A DNA stretch of 64,000 nucleotides from Paraphysoderma sedebokerense (taxonomy: Eukaryota; Blastocladiomycota; Physodermatomycetes; Physodermatales; Physodermataceae), in NCBI GenBank assembly GCA_025602915.1, contig JAHLJZ010000028.1:1-64000 (forward strand), read 5' to 3'. A program made the translations under genes and the position numbers. Positions 12,127 through 23,201 of this stretch are shown here, piece after piece. Every line of letters starts with the position of its first letter. The stretch's first letter is position 1. The notes below the pieces were generated by a model that was not told where the DNA came from, searched no databases, and saw only the letters and a list, made by a program, of their open reading frames with translations.

Positions 12127-14015
12127 TTAAGCTTGCACGTATGTAGCATCAATTTGTTTGATCCCCGGAATGCTCAATTTAACTTTGTACCGATACATCA
12201 CTTCATTTTGCTTCTGCAATGGGTTACCCTCCAAATACACTGTTTCCAAAGTTTTAATACCACCAAGTTGCTTTTCCACATCCTCCCAGTCACTGAATTG
12301 GTTGTGATTACCCTAAAACGCCCAAAGTCGTTTAATTTCGAATATATTATAATTCTCTTACTCAGGGAGAGTTGAAAAGATAAGAGCGGCTTACCCAAAA
12401 TTCTTCCAGTTGCGATAAATGGCTCAGACCTTCCAACTTTTCAATGCGGTTTGATGCCACATCCAAAACCCGTAATTTCGTATTAGATTCAAGTCCCTCG
12501 ATCTTCGAGATACCATTATGACTAATATACAGTTCTTCCAAATTTTCAAGTACTTCAAGATTCTCTAGCTTCGTAATGCGATTTGACTTGATAATTCCAT
12601 AGGAAAGAGAAATGGTATTAGTTGATCAATCATTCCTGATAGTTACTAGCACATAATCTTAGCAAACTTACCTGAATAGATAAGATTTTCAGATTTCGCA
12701 GGCCGGAAAAGTTTTCTAGCCGTTCGATCTTATTCTTTCCCAACCACAACTGTTCCAAATTCACCAGATGATTAAGATTTTCGATCTTCTTAACACGGTT
12801 AGCACCAAACTCAAGATTCTTCAGAGAATCAAGCCCATCAAGATTTTCTATCTTAGATATTTTATTTGCAACGAAATATAAGTCCCGAATGAATGGCAAG
12901 TGCACGAGCACGTCTGGAAGGATATACTTGATTTTGTTGAATGACAGGTCGAGTGATCTGAAAGACAAAGGGTTGACTAAGATAAAGCTATAGGAGTTTG
13001 AATAAAGGTTGATACATACTCAAGTTTTTTGAGTTTTTTCAGATTATCGAACTTTGAAATCCTGTTGTCATACAAATCTAATTCGACCAAAACTTCACTC
13101 AACCCATCCAACCCTTCAATCCTTGTGAACAAGTTTTGTCGTAACCCTAGTCGCTGTATTATAGCGAATGTTGCAATCAATGAATGTGTAAGAATATGTC
13201 AACATCATTAATATAGGTACAAGTCCCGCCAAATCGATAATCACGATGACAAACCGAGAGTTTTGAAAACCGACCAAAACCGAGGGCTTTCATGTCAGTT
13301 AGTCTACAATGTGTCAAATCAAGGTCCTGGTAGCAATTTTAGTCCATAAAGCTCAAGACATCAAATATTCATCGCTAGAAAGTCTGTTAAAAGGAATTAA
13401 GGACTTACCTCGGTGTCATCGGGCAAATCGGCCAAGAATTGCGCTGGTAAGAGTTGAAAAATGCAAGGTAGAAGTTGTTAGATATATTTTTACAGTTACT
13501 GTATTCAATCGAATCTCAACAAAATAAGAGAAGTATAAAGGCGTAGTCAACCGATTTGATTAAAGAGTTTCAGTCACCACATAAAACATTTCGCCACAAC
13601 TACCTAGGCATATTGAAATGCAGAGACACTAAAAGACAATACGCCGATCAAAACAGCAAGGAATTCGAAAAGTAAATATTGAAAGTACTGAAAACGAATA
13701 ATTCTTTCGATATGACTTGAATTCAGAATTCATACATTCATCCCGTTCTTCCTGTGCCTCGTCCTCACTTTCCCCGCTTTCGTTCTGCTCATTCGTTCCG
13801 TTTTGGTTTCCATTTTGTTTCTCCTGTTGAATTTCTTCGTCTCCATTCAATATTCCACTCGCATTGTTCGTTTCCGTCGAATAATTTTGGCCTTCTGTAT
13901 GTTCATTCGGCGAAGCAGACTTGGATGGCGCCCCGGGGCCAGACAGCTCTTGCCTCATTTGTCCGGGTTGTTGCGGGGGTTGCGAATCAGTTGAATCAGA
14001 TGTGAGTTTTGACAT
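12127..14015 (-). CDS. SDS22: SDS22, leucine-rich-repeat regulator of protein phosphatase 1
   Basis: SDS22 (PPP1R7) binds the phosphatase-1 catalytic subunit and controls its assembly and mitotic activity. Exon 1 (14015-13736) encodes an acidic, Gln/Asn/Glu-rich head. It joins in frame to 13443-13409 (SQFLADLPDDTE), 13326-13255 (DLDLTHCRLTDMKALGF) and an exon from 13153 (RLGLRQNLFTRIEGLDGLS). Further exons carry about eleven 22-residue SDS22-type repeats of the form LxxLxLxxNxIxxIENLxxL, through 12970-12400. The last exon has NQFSDWEDVEKQLGG, the cap VYLEGNPLQ and the end IPGIKQIDATYVQA, the standard SDS22 C-terminus. Length is about 390 residues. The acidic head is longer than in yeast but normal in kind. 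Internal boundaries between 13030 and 12300 are approximate. Confidence 0.93.
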
Positions 14016-14337
14016 TATTTTGTACTTTTGGAGTATTTATCTGGAAGTAGGGAGTTACGTATTCAAGAGGAACGCTTGTGGATCATCTCCGTCGAAATGT
14101 CTGACTTTCTCTGGTCACGTTGAGTCACCACAGTTGGCTTATCATTCTGATAAAGTACATCACACGGATAATACTGAACAATTTGGGATGTGAAGACAAG
14201 ACGAATTTGCTACCGTTTCAAACGTTTATTGTATTTTTCTCTTCTCAACCATCAGCACAAGATTTTTGAATACTGAAAATGCAAGAGGACAAAGTATATC
14301 CAACCAAAATAAGTGGCACCACCTCAAAAACTCTACA
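14016..14337. other. Intergenic, SDS22 upstream / GMPPA 3' side
   Basis: No coding signal was found. Both neighbours are on the minus strand, so this gap should hold the SDS22 promoter and the GMPPA 3' end. Confidence 0.4.
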
Positions 14338-16204
14338 TTAAAATATCATTCTTGTAAGAACTTTTCAATTCTTTATGAGGAAGGACAATACAGTTTCGAA
14401 TAATGACTTCGTTTGCAACAGTGACTTCTTGACCTGATTACAATCAACCCAACATGAATTAACGGTTAAAGTTATTCCGAGAGGTCCACTAAAAATATTT
14501 TACTTACCTAAAATTGTTGCGCTCGGAACTTTTTGCCCATTTTCCATCAATTTGTGATGATTTACCTCGGCGTTCGGCTCACCTTCAACACGAACCCAGG
14601 TTCCGATTTTAGATCCCCAACCGATAACGGAATGAATGACACAAGAGTTGGCCTGTATCAAAATTTCAGTTAAGTATGCAAAAGACAACATAAAAAGTAA
14701 TAAAAAGGCTGTCATACTTGAATTTCAGCACCATCAAGAACAATTGAATCTTTTACTCGAACACCGGGTCCAATTACTACACGTGGACCAATCGAGACGT
14801 TTGGACCAATCTATAATAACAGTTAGTTAGCCGTTTGCATGAAACTAGCGCCTAGAGTACCAGTTTGATACCTTAGCAGTGGGATGTATAGTAGCGCTCT
14901 TATGTATATAAACAGCGCCGACGATGTTGGGGTGCTCTTTATCCCCTTTATGTTCTTTTGCGAGAAGGGACGGGTCTGTTCTCTTTAGGTACTGCAGAAC
15001 TAATGCATTGCCGACAACAGCGGATCTATTAAAAACTGTTAATTCTTCGCAAATCGTTTAAACCCGCACATAACGCATAAAGTCACTTACGATGCAGCTT
15101 TAATCTGAGCCCAAAACTCTGATGATTCAAGAGCAAATAACTTTTTGGTGCCAGCTAGCATAGCCAAAACATCTTGCTCTAGTCTTAGGATTCCTTTCCC
15201 TGCCAAGGTTGACTTGCTCGTGTCAACTCCGTTCCCATTCAAGTAATCGCTGCTCCCAAATTCTTGATTCTCGAACAAGTCGGCGGAACTGTCCTTCTCA
15301 CGAAGTTGTTTGAATCGATGTATCTCCGAGAAAATAGAACTATCAAATAGGTAGACACCGCAATTGATGAGATCAGAGATAAATGATGACGGTTTCTCAA
15401 CGTAGTGAAGAATTTCGTGGGTGTTGGGATCGGAAACGATGCAACCGTAGCGAGGAGTTAGTTCTCTCGGAATCTATTTGGATGGAATAATACAACCCTG
15501 TTATTTATAGCTGAAAATGCTGCACGATAGACATCAATCCCCACTTTCGAAGAATTTTCAAATGTACATGATTAGAAGGAATACAAACCCTCGTTGCCAA
15601 CATAGTGCAGAGGGCACCTTTTGACTGTTCATGGCGTCTCAGCATATCATTTAGGGGAAAGTTGCTGCAAATATCGGAATGAAGAATAAAAATGTATTGC
15701 GGATTTCCTCGAAGGATTTCGTCCCGGAAATGATAAATGCCGCCAGCAGTCCCAAGCGATTGGTATTCTCGAAGATATCTGAAATGACAAAGCCGAAGGA
15801 AACGTCAGGTATAGCCATTACTTACCGCTGTCATTCACCAAAACTCCATATATCGAATGAAAAAAGAAAAATTCACAGTAATTCTGGCTAATAAAACACC
15901 GGACCACGAAACCAAACAAGACAATGATTTAGAGTCAAATTGGGTATGACACAAACCTTACGACCAGCCCGTCGAAGTCATTATTGACTTGGTCAATGAA
16001 TGGTGCAAAAACCGAGTCTTCAAAGAACCCAATCAGAAACACTTCTTTCAAATTTTTGACCTTTGACAGAGCAGTCAAATGATGGTACAAAAGCGGTTTG
16101 CCGGCTACAGGGAAGAGAGGTTTCGGACAGTTCAGGGACAGAGGACGGAATCTTGTCCCACGAGAAGGCCCTCCGACGAGGATAACAGCTTTAAGGGAAG
16201 ACAT
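14338..16204 (-). CDS. GMPPA: GDP-mannose pyrophosphorylase, alpha-type subunit
   Basis: The alpha-type subunit is the regulatory partner of the enzyme making GDP-mannose from mannose-1-phosphate and GTP, needed for N-glycans, GPI anchors and wall mannan. The start MSSLKAVILVGGPSRGTRFRPL carries the nucleotidyltransferase signature with the alpha-type GGPSRGTRFRPLS spacing, followed by CPKPLFPVAGKPLLYHH. Later exons give YIFILHSDIC, the YVEKPSSFISDLINCGVYLF motif, a low-complexity insert, and EFWAQIKAA, then left-handed beta-helix hexapeptides such as IGPNVSIGPRVVIGPGVRV. The terminal exon reads EVTVANEVIIRNCIVLPHKELK and stops at 14338. About eight exons. An in-frame ATG seven codons upstream is possible, but the family start matches 16204. 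Confidence 0.92.
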
Positions 16205-16451
16205 TGAGGCTGTGAGATAGCTCAAATGATGCGGATACGACGGCAGTTGATGATGACGATGCTACGGTTCAGGAGAGAAATTAGCGTCTGAGTTAGGGTA
16301 TTATTCACGCAAGCCATGCACGTTCCACAGTGAACACAAACATCGATTTATATCATCCACATTCTAATTTACATGATGTTGCTATAATGACAATGCTCTA
16401 CAAGTATCACATGTCTAACTGTCTATATTCTACTTGCTTTAGCGAATTGAT

Positions 16452-17823
16452 TTATTTGGCAAAGCATCCGCTCTTAGTTACAACTGAATTAGCAATGGTA
16501 ACGGTTGTGGGTACGTTCTTTGCATCATTGAGGTACTTCATATATCCACATTGACCAGATACAACATTCAAGAATGACACGACAGCGCCTATATTGTGGT
16601 GAACGATCTCGTCAGGTCAAGGTTATCCAGTTCTGTAAACTGAAAAAAAACTGTTAACGTACCTCCCATAACCCGTCTGTATGTGTCAAAGGGATTTCTG
16701 TTTCGATCCTTGACGCTGCTACAGAAGCGTGCAAAATGAGCGCCCCACGCTAAAGGATTGTCCAAGACGTCGGCATGACCGTAAGCGGTGGCATTCATGT
16801 AAAAACGGTTGGATTGCGTAAATGCATCATAGAAGTGAGGACCATCGCGACCAGCTGGGCAGCACGGAGGGAATGTTACTCCCGGAATGGAAATATCAGA
16901 TTCCCGACAACGACCTGAGGAGTTGGGAAGCAAATGGGTACAATTGTTAGTTAAAACACCGTAGGTGAAGACTTATCTACGACATTATGTACGCAATATT
17001 ATGAATTTACCTGAGACGACGACCAAAGCAGGTACAGAAGGCATTCGGATGTTTGGTTGGATGATAGGTGTTGTCCAGTTGACCTAATTTATGAAATAGC
17101 CAGAGTGAATTCGTGTGTTCATACAGCTTGATGACTCCAATACAGAGAAAAATCATTAGAACTTACAGGATCGCCATCAACAGGGTCCAATAATCCCAAC
17201 GCTGTTACCATGTCAGTCTTCTGTAAAGTGGCACCGACAATGTTTTGAGCTCCACTGGAATGGCCCAATAACACAAATTTATCGACTTTAAACCCACTTT
17301 TGATTTTTCTACCATTGTTTCTTGATTGGATCTCATTAATAAGATTTTGTTGAAGCCACATGAGGTCGGAGAGGAGATATTCGGTTGCTTTATCCAGTGC
17401 GATTGGGTTTTGAGGAAAAGTCGTCATTCCGACTACAATGCGCCCAGGAGATTTTGCAGCAACATGAGTTAAGAAATTACTGTAGAAATTGGAGAACATA
17501 TTCCTAACGAATAGAAATGAGGTTTCCGATGTCAATTATTGTCATGAACATCTAACGACAACAATTCTAACGTACCCGCCAAATCCACCAACAAATACTA
17601 CAACCTCTGTTCCATTTTGATATCCAATTTTTCCGACATCAGGATGAATTACATGTAGGTTGCTAATAGGACCATTTTCGTTTTTTAAACTCTTACTCCA
17701 AACGAAGAACGCATTCACTTTTGCGTCATTTGAGACCGGGTCGTAAGGGTTTTGACCACGGACAGTGGACAAAGAAACGGACAAAAGAGCCACTAATAAA
17801 AGTAGATATAACACGACTTTCAT
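16452..17823 (-). CDS. Secreted chlorophyllase-like alpha/beta hydrolase, copy 1
   Basis: A signal peptide (MKVVLYLLLLVALLSVSLSTVRG) leads into the conserved NPYDPVSNDAKVNAFFVWS. Exon 2 holds EVVVFVGGFGGY, exon 3 the nucleophile elbow GHSSGAQNIVGA and GLLDPVDGDP. A short exon gives NWTTPIIQPNIRMPSVPALVVVSG. The next exon has PCCPAGRDGPHFYDAF with a likely catalytic His region (YGHADVLDN), and the last has GAVVSFLNVVSGQCGYMKYLN. The GHSxGA elbow plus LLDPVDG is the chlorophyllase or lipase-like pattern. The product is about 340 residues, probably secreted, hydrolysing an ester or lipid; the true substrate cannot be told. It is a tandem paralogue of the next gene. An in-frame ATG at 17844 is the alternative start. 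Confidence 0.75.
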
Positions 17824-17899
17824 TTTGAATGGGCGCCAAGTCAATGAAGTTTTCCAGATTTAAACCAACGAAAGAAGAACGAGAGCTGGTTTTCTCAAG

Positions 17900-17907
17900 T
17901 ATTTATG
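17900..17907 (-). promoter_or_regulatory. TATA-like box, esterase copy 1
   Basis: CATAAATA on the minus strand lies about 77 bases before the start at 17823. Copy 2 has a comparable ATAAATAG, so the pair may share promoter type. Confidence 0.35.
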
Positions 17908-18926
17908 TGAATCGAGTTAATTTTCCGAAAGTTCCGACCATGGCAGGCACCAAGTGATGAAAGTACGGCATTGCGATTATTTGCAAACTTTCGAGGCGAA
18001 AACAATTGAAAATCAAGGCCATCAGGTTGACGAGAACTCGATGTTAGGCGACAAGATTTAGGCTAGCCACTTATTGGAACCATTTTGTGAAGCATATGTG
18101 ATATTTGCATTGTGGAGTAAGAATTCGGAAAAAAAGTTGCATAACGCACATCTATATTGCCTTACGGATATTTGGTTTCGTGCCGGTGCGTTATTAACCC
18201 TGTGTTGCCAGGTGCAGTGATGCCAAACGCAGATCATGGCCAGCGAGCTTTTTAAAGATTATCCAATAATTATCAGCAACTTGAGAATTGTTACTTTATG
18301 TCCCCAGATTAATTTGTTATATATGTACAGATGCACTTAATGATGATATCGGACAAATAATCTCTCATACATTTACTGAGCCAAGTGACGGCTGCAAATA
18401 AGTGGCGACAAGTCCTGATAACGGTTTTTGGGCGATTTCCGTTAGACTCGGCGACAATGGCCAATGAAACGTAGGTTCTTACTGGTTCACAAACTCGGTC
18501 ACCATTTGCTACACTTTTATGACGAAGCACCAAAGTAATATTTTGCAAAAAGGAGAAAAGAGCAACGTCGTTTACATTTTGTCCTTGGTGTGGGCAGACA
18601 AATCGGAAGAGAACAATCCACTTGCTTGACTCTAATGTGAGAATTGCGACAGTTCTACATGTAAGTTTTAATATGTGAAGCAATTGAAATGATTTCGTCG
18701 TTCACACATATAAAGTGGTGTGAACATAATTGAAATAAGTAAAATAACAGCGAACGCACTTTGGCGTTCCCTGTCCCGCCATGTGAGTGCCTCAGCAGGT
18801 GACGACATAGTATTTGCATATCAAACAATTATACTCGAACGATAATAATATTCGACTTCAAAAAAAATCTAACATACAATTTCTTCAGTTATGTCTATAT
18901 TTACAGTTGCATTGAAACGATCATTA
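17908..18926. other. Intergenic, between the two esterases
   Basis: About 1 kb holds a few open frames with no family features or splice support. I see nothing in it beyond the copy 1 promoter region. Confidence 0.5.
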
Positions 18927-20305
18927 CTATTTGAAACAGCTTCTCTTAGATACAAATTTATTAGAAACTGTTGCTGGAGTTGGCACATTGTTGGGGTCAT
19001 TAAGGTACTTCAAATATTCACATTGTCCGGAAAGAACATTCAAGAAAGACACAACCGCGCCTACATTGTAGTGACCGTTCTCATCAGAACAGGCCTCAGC
19101 CCTCAAGTTGTGTGGTGAACTGAAAATACACTTTACCTGCCATAGTTCTTCTATATGTGTCAAAAGGATTCTGATTTCTATCCTTCACGCTGGCACAAAA
19201 TCGTGAAGCTTGACCTGCCCAAGCGATAGGATTATTTAGGATGTCAGAATGCCCATAAAGCGTGGCATTCATATAAAATCGATTTGATTGGGAAAATGCG
19301 TCGTAGAAATGAGGGCCATCTCTACCAACAGGACAACACGGTGGGAATGTTACCCCAGGAAGCGTAATAGCGGATTCTCTGCAACGTCCTGAATTGAGCA
19401 TAATGAAAAATAGGAAGATAAGTGAGCAGTGACATGAATAATCAGATACAACAACATGGTAGCAGAAATATCGATTTTTGACAAGCAATATTACCTGAGA
19501 CGACAACCAACGCCGGTACAGAGGGCATTCGAATGTTGGGTTGAATAATGGGTGTCGTCCAGTTAACCTGTTTGAATTATATTAGTGTTATTGGTTGCTG
19601 TTATCGAAGAAAGAGGAAGCTATAAAATCGGCGCATTCGAAAAACTTACGGGATCGCCATCAACAGGGTCTAATAATCCCAATGCTGTGACCATCTCAGT
19701 CCTGTTCAATGTCGCACCGACGATATTCTGAGCACCACTAGAATGTCCCATCAACACAAATTTATCTACTTTGAATCCATTCTTGATCTTCTTGTCGCTA
19801 TTTCTAGATTGGATCTCACTAACGAGATTTTGTTGAAGCCAGGACAAATCGTAAAGCAGATTTTCAATCGCTTTATCAAGTGCAATAGGATTTTGAGGGA
19901 ATGTTGTCAATCCAACTACGATACGCCCCGGTGATTTAATCGCAACGTGCGTGAGGAATGAACTGTAAAATGAAGACACAATGTTTCTGCTCGCGAGAAT
20001 GAGATGATTAATTCGGCTCCGACAAAATCATAAGTATACTGGAAATCAACGTACCCACCAAATCCCCCCAAGAAGACCACCACTTCTGTCCCATTTCTGT
20101 ATCCAATTTCCTCGACATCAGGATACAAGACTTGTAGATTATTGATGGGTCCATTCTTGTTCCATAGACTCTGGCTTCGAATGAAGAATCCGTTTACTTT
20201 TTCATCAGTAGAGACAGGGTCGTACGGATTTTGGAAACCAGTACAGACGGATATACCAATTGAAAGTAATGCGATTAGCAAAAGTGTTTGACGAGTGGTT
20301 GTCAT
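18927..20305 (-). CDS. Secreted chlorophyllase-like alpha/beta hydrolase, copy 2
   Basis: The gene has the same exon plan as its neighbour. The signal peptide MTTTRQTLLLIALLSIGISVCTG is followed by FQNPYDPVSTDEKVNGFF and EVVVFLGGFGGY. The nucleophile elbow GHSSGAQNIVGATL and GLLDPVDGDP come next, then the short NWTTPIIQPNIRMPSVPALVVVSG exon, PCCPVGRDGPHFYDAFSQ, YGHSDILNN, and the end GAVVSFLNVLSGQCEYLKYL…KRSCFK. All catalytic regions seen in copy 1 are kept. The copies diverge at many positions spread evenly, so the duplication is not very recent. Secretion follows from the leader; substrate is unknown. Which His and Asp complete the triad is inference. Confidence 0.75.
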
Positions 20306-21051
20306 GATGACCCTTAATGTCTGACAGAAATGAAGAAGGTGCAGAGGTTGCGTCAATGTCATCTATTTATCCCTTCGTTCGAAGGCTTTTTAATTCCCAC
20401 TTCCCGTAATTTCCGATTTCCCACATCATCACTGGAACCTGAATATCAGCAGGAACTTGTAATCTTTGTTCGGAAACGTGCTATCCGTGTGACCACCGCA
20501 TGACGTGATTCTATAGAGAGAATGTATTTTTCAAGTAGAGTGTTACCGTTTGAGACCTAACCTAGACGCCATGCTCGCTGGATGCAGTTAAACAATCTTT
20601 GCCATAATTTTTGGAGGCGCGTAGAAGCCAATGTGCAGCGACGCCGGTGGATGTGAATTATTGGCGCGACCCAAGCATAAGCTCTTGGCTAGTTTATTTC
20701 AGCTTAATATTGCGTTCGACGGATCGTACCGCTCTTCTGGTACTCTCTCTTATGACAAATATAACGATCGATCGGGCTGAACTCTAAGAGTCAATATCTA
20801 TAATATCTGACGTTTTAACCTAACCGTTGAGAAAAACTGATAACAATCCATAAATCAAGTTGTGAGAGGAAGATATGTTACTCAAGAAGCGATGACGTTC
20901 ACGAAATGTGTTATTTGAACTTGATATTGAAAAAGATTTGGTACATTAAATACAGTATGTCAGCAAAACATTGCTCTAATTATCGTTGACAAAAGTAAAG
21001 GAAATGCAAGAATGTATAATATCTTTACAATACAAATGTGACGAAGATAAT
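20306..21051. other. Intergenic with TATA-like box for esterase copy 2
   Basis: A minus-strand ATAAATAG at 20363-20370 lies 58 bases upstream of the copy 2 start. The remaining 650 bases show no coding signal. Confidence 0.4.
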
Positions 21052-22507
21052 CTAATCATCTAACTCTGAAATCATTACGTTGGGGCTTAAACAATCTTCG
21101 GATTCATCAGGGGTAATAGATGTATCTATATTGGCCGAGAATACCATACTCGTACGATTATTTAGAACCGATGGTGATATCGTCGTACTTTCGGATCTTA
21201 ATGTGTATTCTGAATTGGCAGCCGTCGTAGTCTGGACGGGTATGTTGGATCCAATAGGATTGCCAGTTAAATTTGGAGGCGAAGTGGAAGCGGTCAATAA
21301 TTCTTTGAGTGCAAGATCAACGTGTGACTCCGAAATAGATGATTGAATAGAAGATTCATCATCTGAACTGTCTTCTTCGTCAACGGGTGACTGAAATTTA
21401 GGCATATCAATTGGGGGTATAGATTGAGTCGAAGGTTTCACTTCTAAGGCTGTAGACATTCGGTTGGAATTTTTAACAGGAGCGACGGCAGTATGGTTGG
21501 TTTGGTCTGGTCGGTCTGATTGTTGTCGGGATGTTTCAATCGCAATGTTTGTTAATGAATGTGATTTCTCTTTTTTAACTGTCGAAGGCTCTGTGACATT
21601 TTGTTCCGATATTTTCATGATCAGTAGAACAAAGGTATATAATATCACCGGCTCAAAACACTAATTTAAATATCAAAACCATAATCAGTATAACGTAACG
21701 AAAATTACATTAGATTAGAATTATAAAATAACTTACCGTAGCGAGAAATGGGTATTCCGGTCCAACAGCCGCAATATGATTTCTAGCAATCACAACCGCG
21801 GTATTCACCGCATCCAAAGCACCCAATACAATCAACACCTTCAACTGAGGCAACACTTTCTGCAACGGTATATTATCTTTCTTTGTAGAACCAGCAATAT
21901 TATTCACTCCAATTTTCATTTTTGTATGAACGAAATACCACGACATTAACAGACAATTCAAAATGGCATCAAGAGTAGTGTAATAAGGTGTCGCAAAATA
22001 AGGTTTCCAAGCATTCAACAAGTCTGTGACGATTGCGGCAATTGAGCCTAAGAATATTATTAAACGGAGGATACTCATTTGTTTGATGAATGATGGAAGG
22101 AGTGTAGGAATTTGAAAAAACGCAAGACCAATAGCTAATCGAATGAACGAATTGGCTACATCATATGCAACATCGTTTCCCTAATTTCAAGCATCATTAA
22201 TATTTTCATTCAAACAAACAACATAACCGAAAAAAACAATAGAAACAAATACTTTTTGTACTTCATTCCCTAAATTAATAATATTCAAAGTCCCCACAAA
22301 CTGCAACAAATTGACCAACGCATGAACCAAAAACACAATATAAAGAGCAACATTATAATATTTTTCTTTAGCACTCCATAACTTGTTTTGGGTAATGACA
22401 GTGATAAAGACCGAAGTAATTAAAACTCCGAAAAAAATAGCAGCATGAGATTGCGTTCCTTTAATGAGAACTTGTAGGGACGCGACCAAGTTTAGAATGT
22501 CAGACAT
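21052..22507 (-). CDS. Orphan multi-pass membrane protein with a Ser/Thr-rich tail
   Basis: I do not recognise this family. The chosen start MSDILNLVASLQVLIKG opens an exon with three hydrophobic spans (near AAIFFGVLITSVFITVI, VALYIVFLVHALVNLL and VFVSIVFFGYVVCL). A second exon, running through 22187-21720, adds about four more (LAIGLAFFQIPTLLPSFI, LRLIIFLGSIAAIVTDLL, ILNCLLMSWYFV, LKVLIVLGALDAVNTAVVIA). The last exon finishes a span with ILYTFVLLIM and then encodes about 185 residues rich in Ser, Thr, Asp and Glu, with acidic DEEDSSDDESS. Seven spans with a long regulated-looking tail resemble a receptor or sensor, but no signature residue supports that. Intron 1 was not fixed to the base. 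Confidence 0.7.
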
Positions 22508-23201
22508 GGTGGGGCTTTCAACGTTTTTGCGGGGTAGGCGAGTGGATAATACAATATCTGTTCGTTGCAAGATAGATATTGAAGTATTTGCATTCCAAAT
22601 ATGAAGTTACCCTGAAGTGATATAGACTTTTGTGGTTCTCATCTGGCCGGAGGTGCGGCAATTTGTTGGCCCGGTTGAGCGCGCAAAAAACGGAACATTA
22701 CTCAACTGCAAATATGTAAGCTGAATGCATTGTACAAATATAATCATATTAATGAAAAAGATCATGATAACATAAATATCGAAAATTATTCATAATCTTA
22801 TGAATGTATCTGTAGAACAATTTCCCCTCAGTGAACCCCTTGGCGCAATGTACGATTAGTAGGATGATAAACCAAATTGATATTCATATTCATCGCGGAA
22901 AAAGAATAGTGTAATGCCATTACGAAACGAATTTTATTATTAAAGGATGGATATACAGAAGTATTGAAAGAGCACGAAAGAAGAAAGAACGGGGCAGAGT
23001 GCCTGGTTTTTGACGATTTATCTCTGAGTAGTTTCAACATCAGACAACGGCAAACTCTAGCGCCCCAAGAGTAAATTCCATATACGAGCTCTAACGACTC
23101 CGACTTGCTAGCTTTTTGGATGTCATTTGTTTACATCCTAACTTAACTGTTTTTGTTCAGGAATGGAAAAAACAGAAGATTCAAACAAACAAAAATCTAA
23201 T
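22508..23201. other. Intergenic, nothing recognisable
   Basis: The minus strand contains a 70-codon open frame (22828-23040), but it has no family features. The gap separates the orphan membrane gene's promoter from the vigilin 3' end. Confidence 0.4.

Noticed and set aside
22828-23040. 70-codon minus-strand frame upstream of vigilin's 3' end
   Set aside because: No recognisable feature; probably chance in AT-rich DNA.
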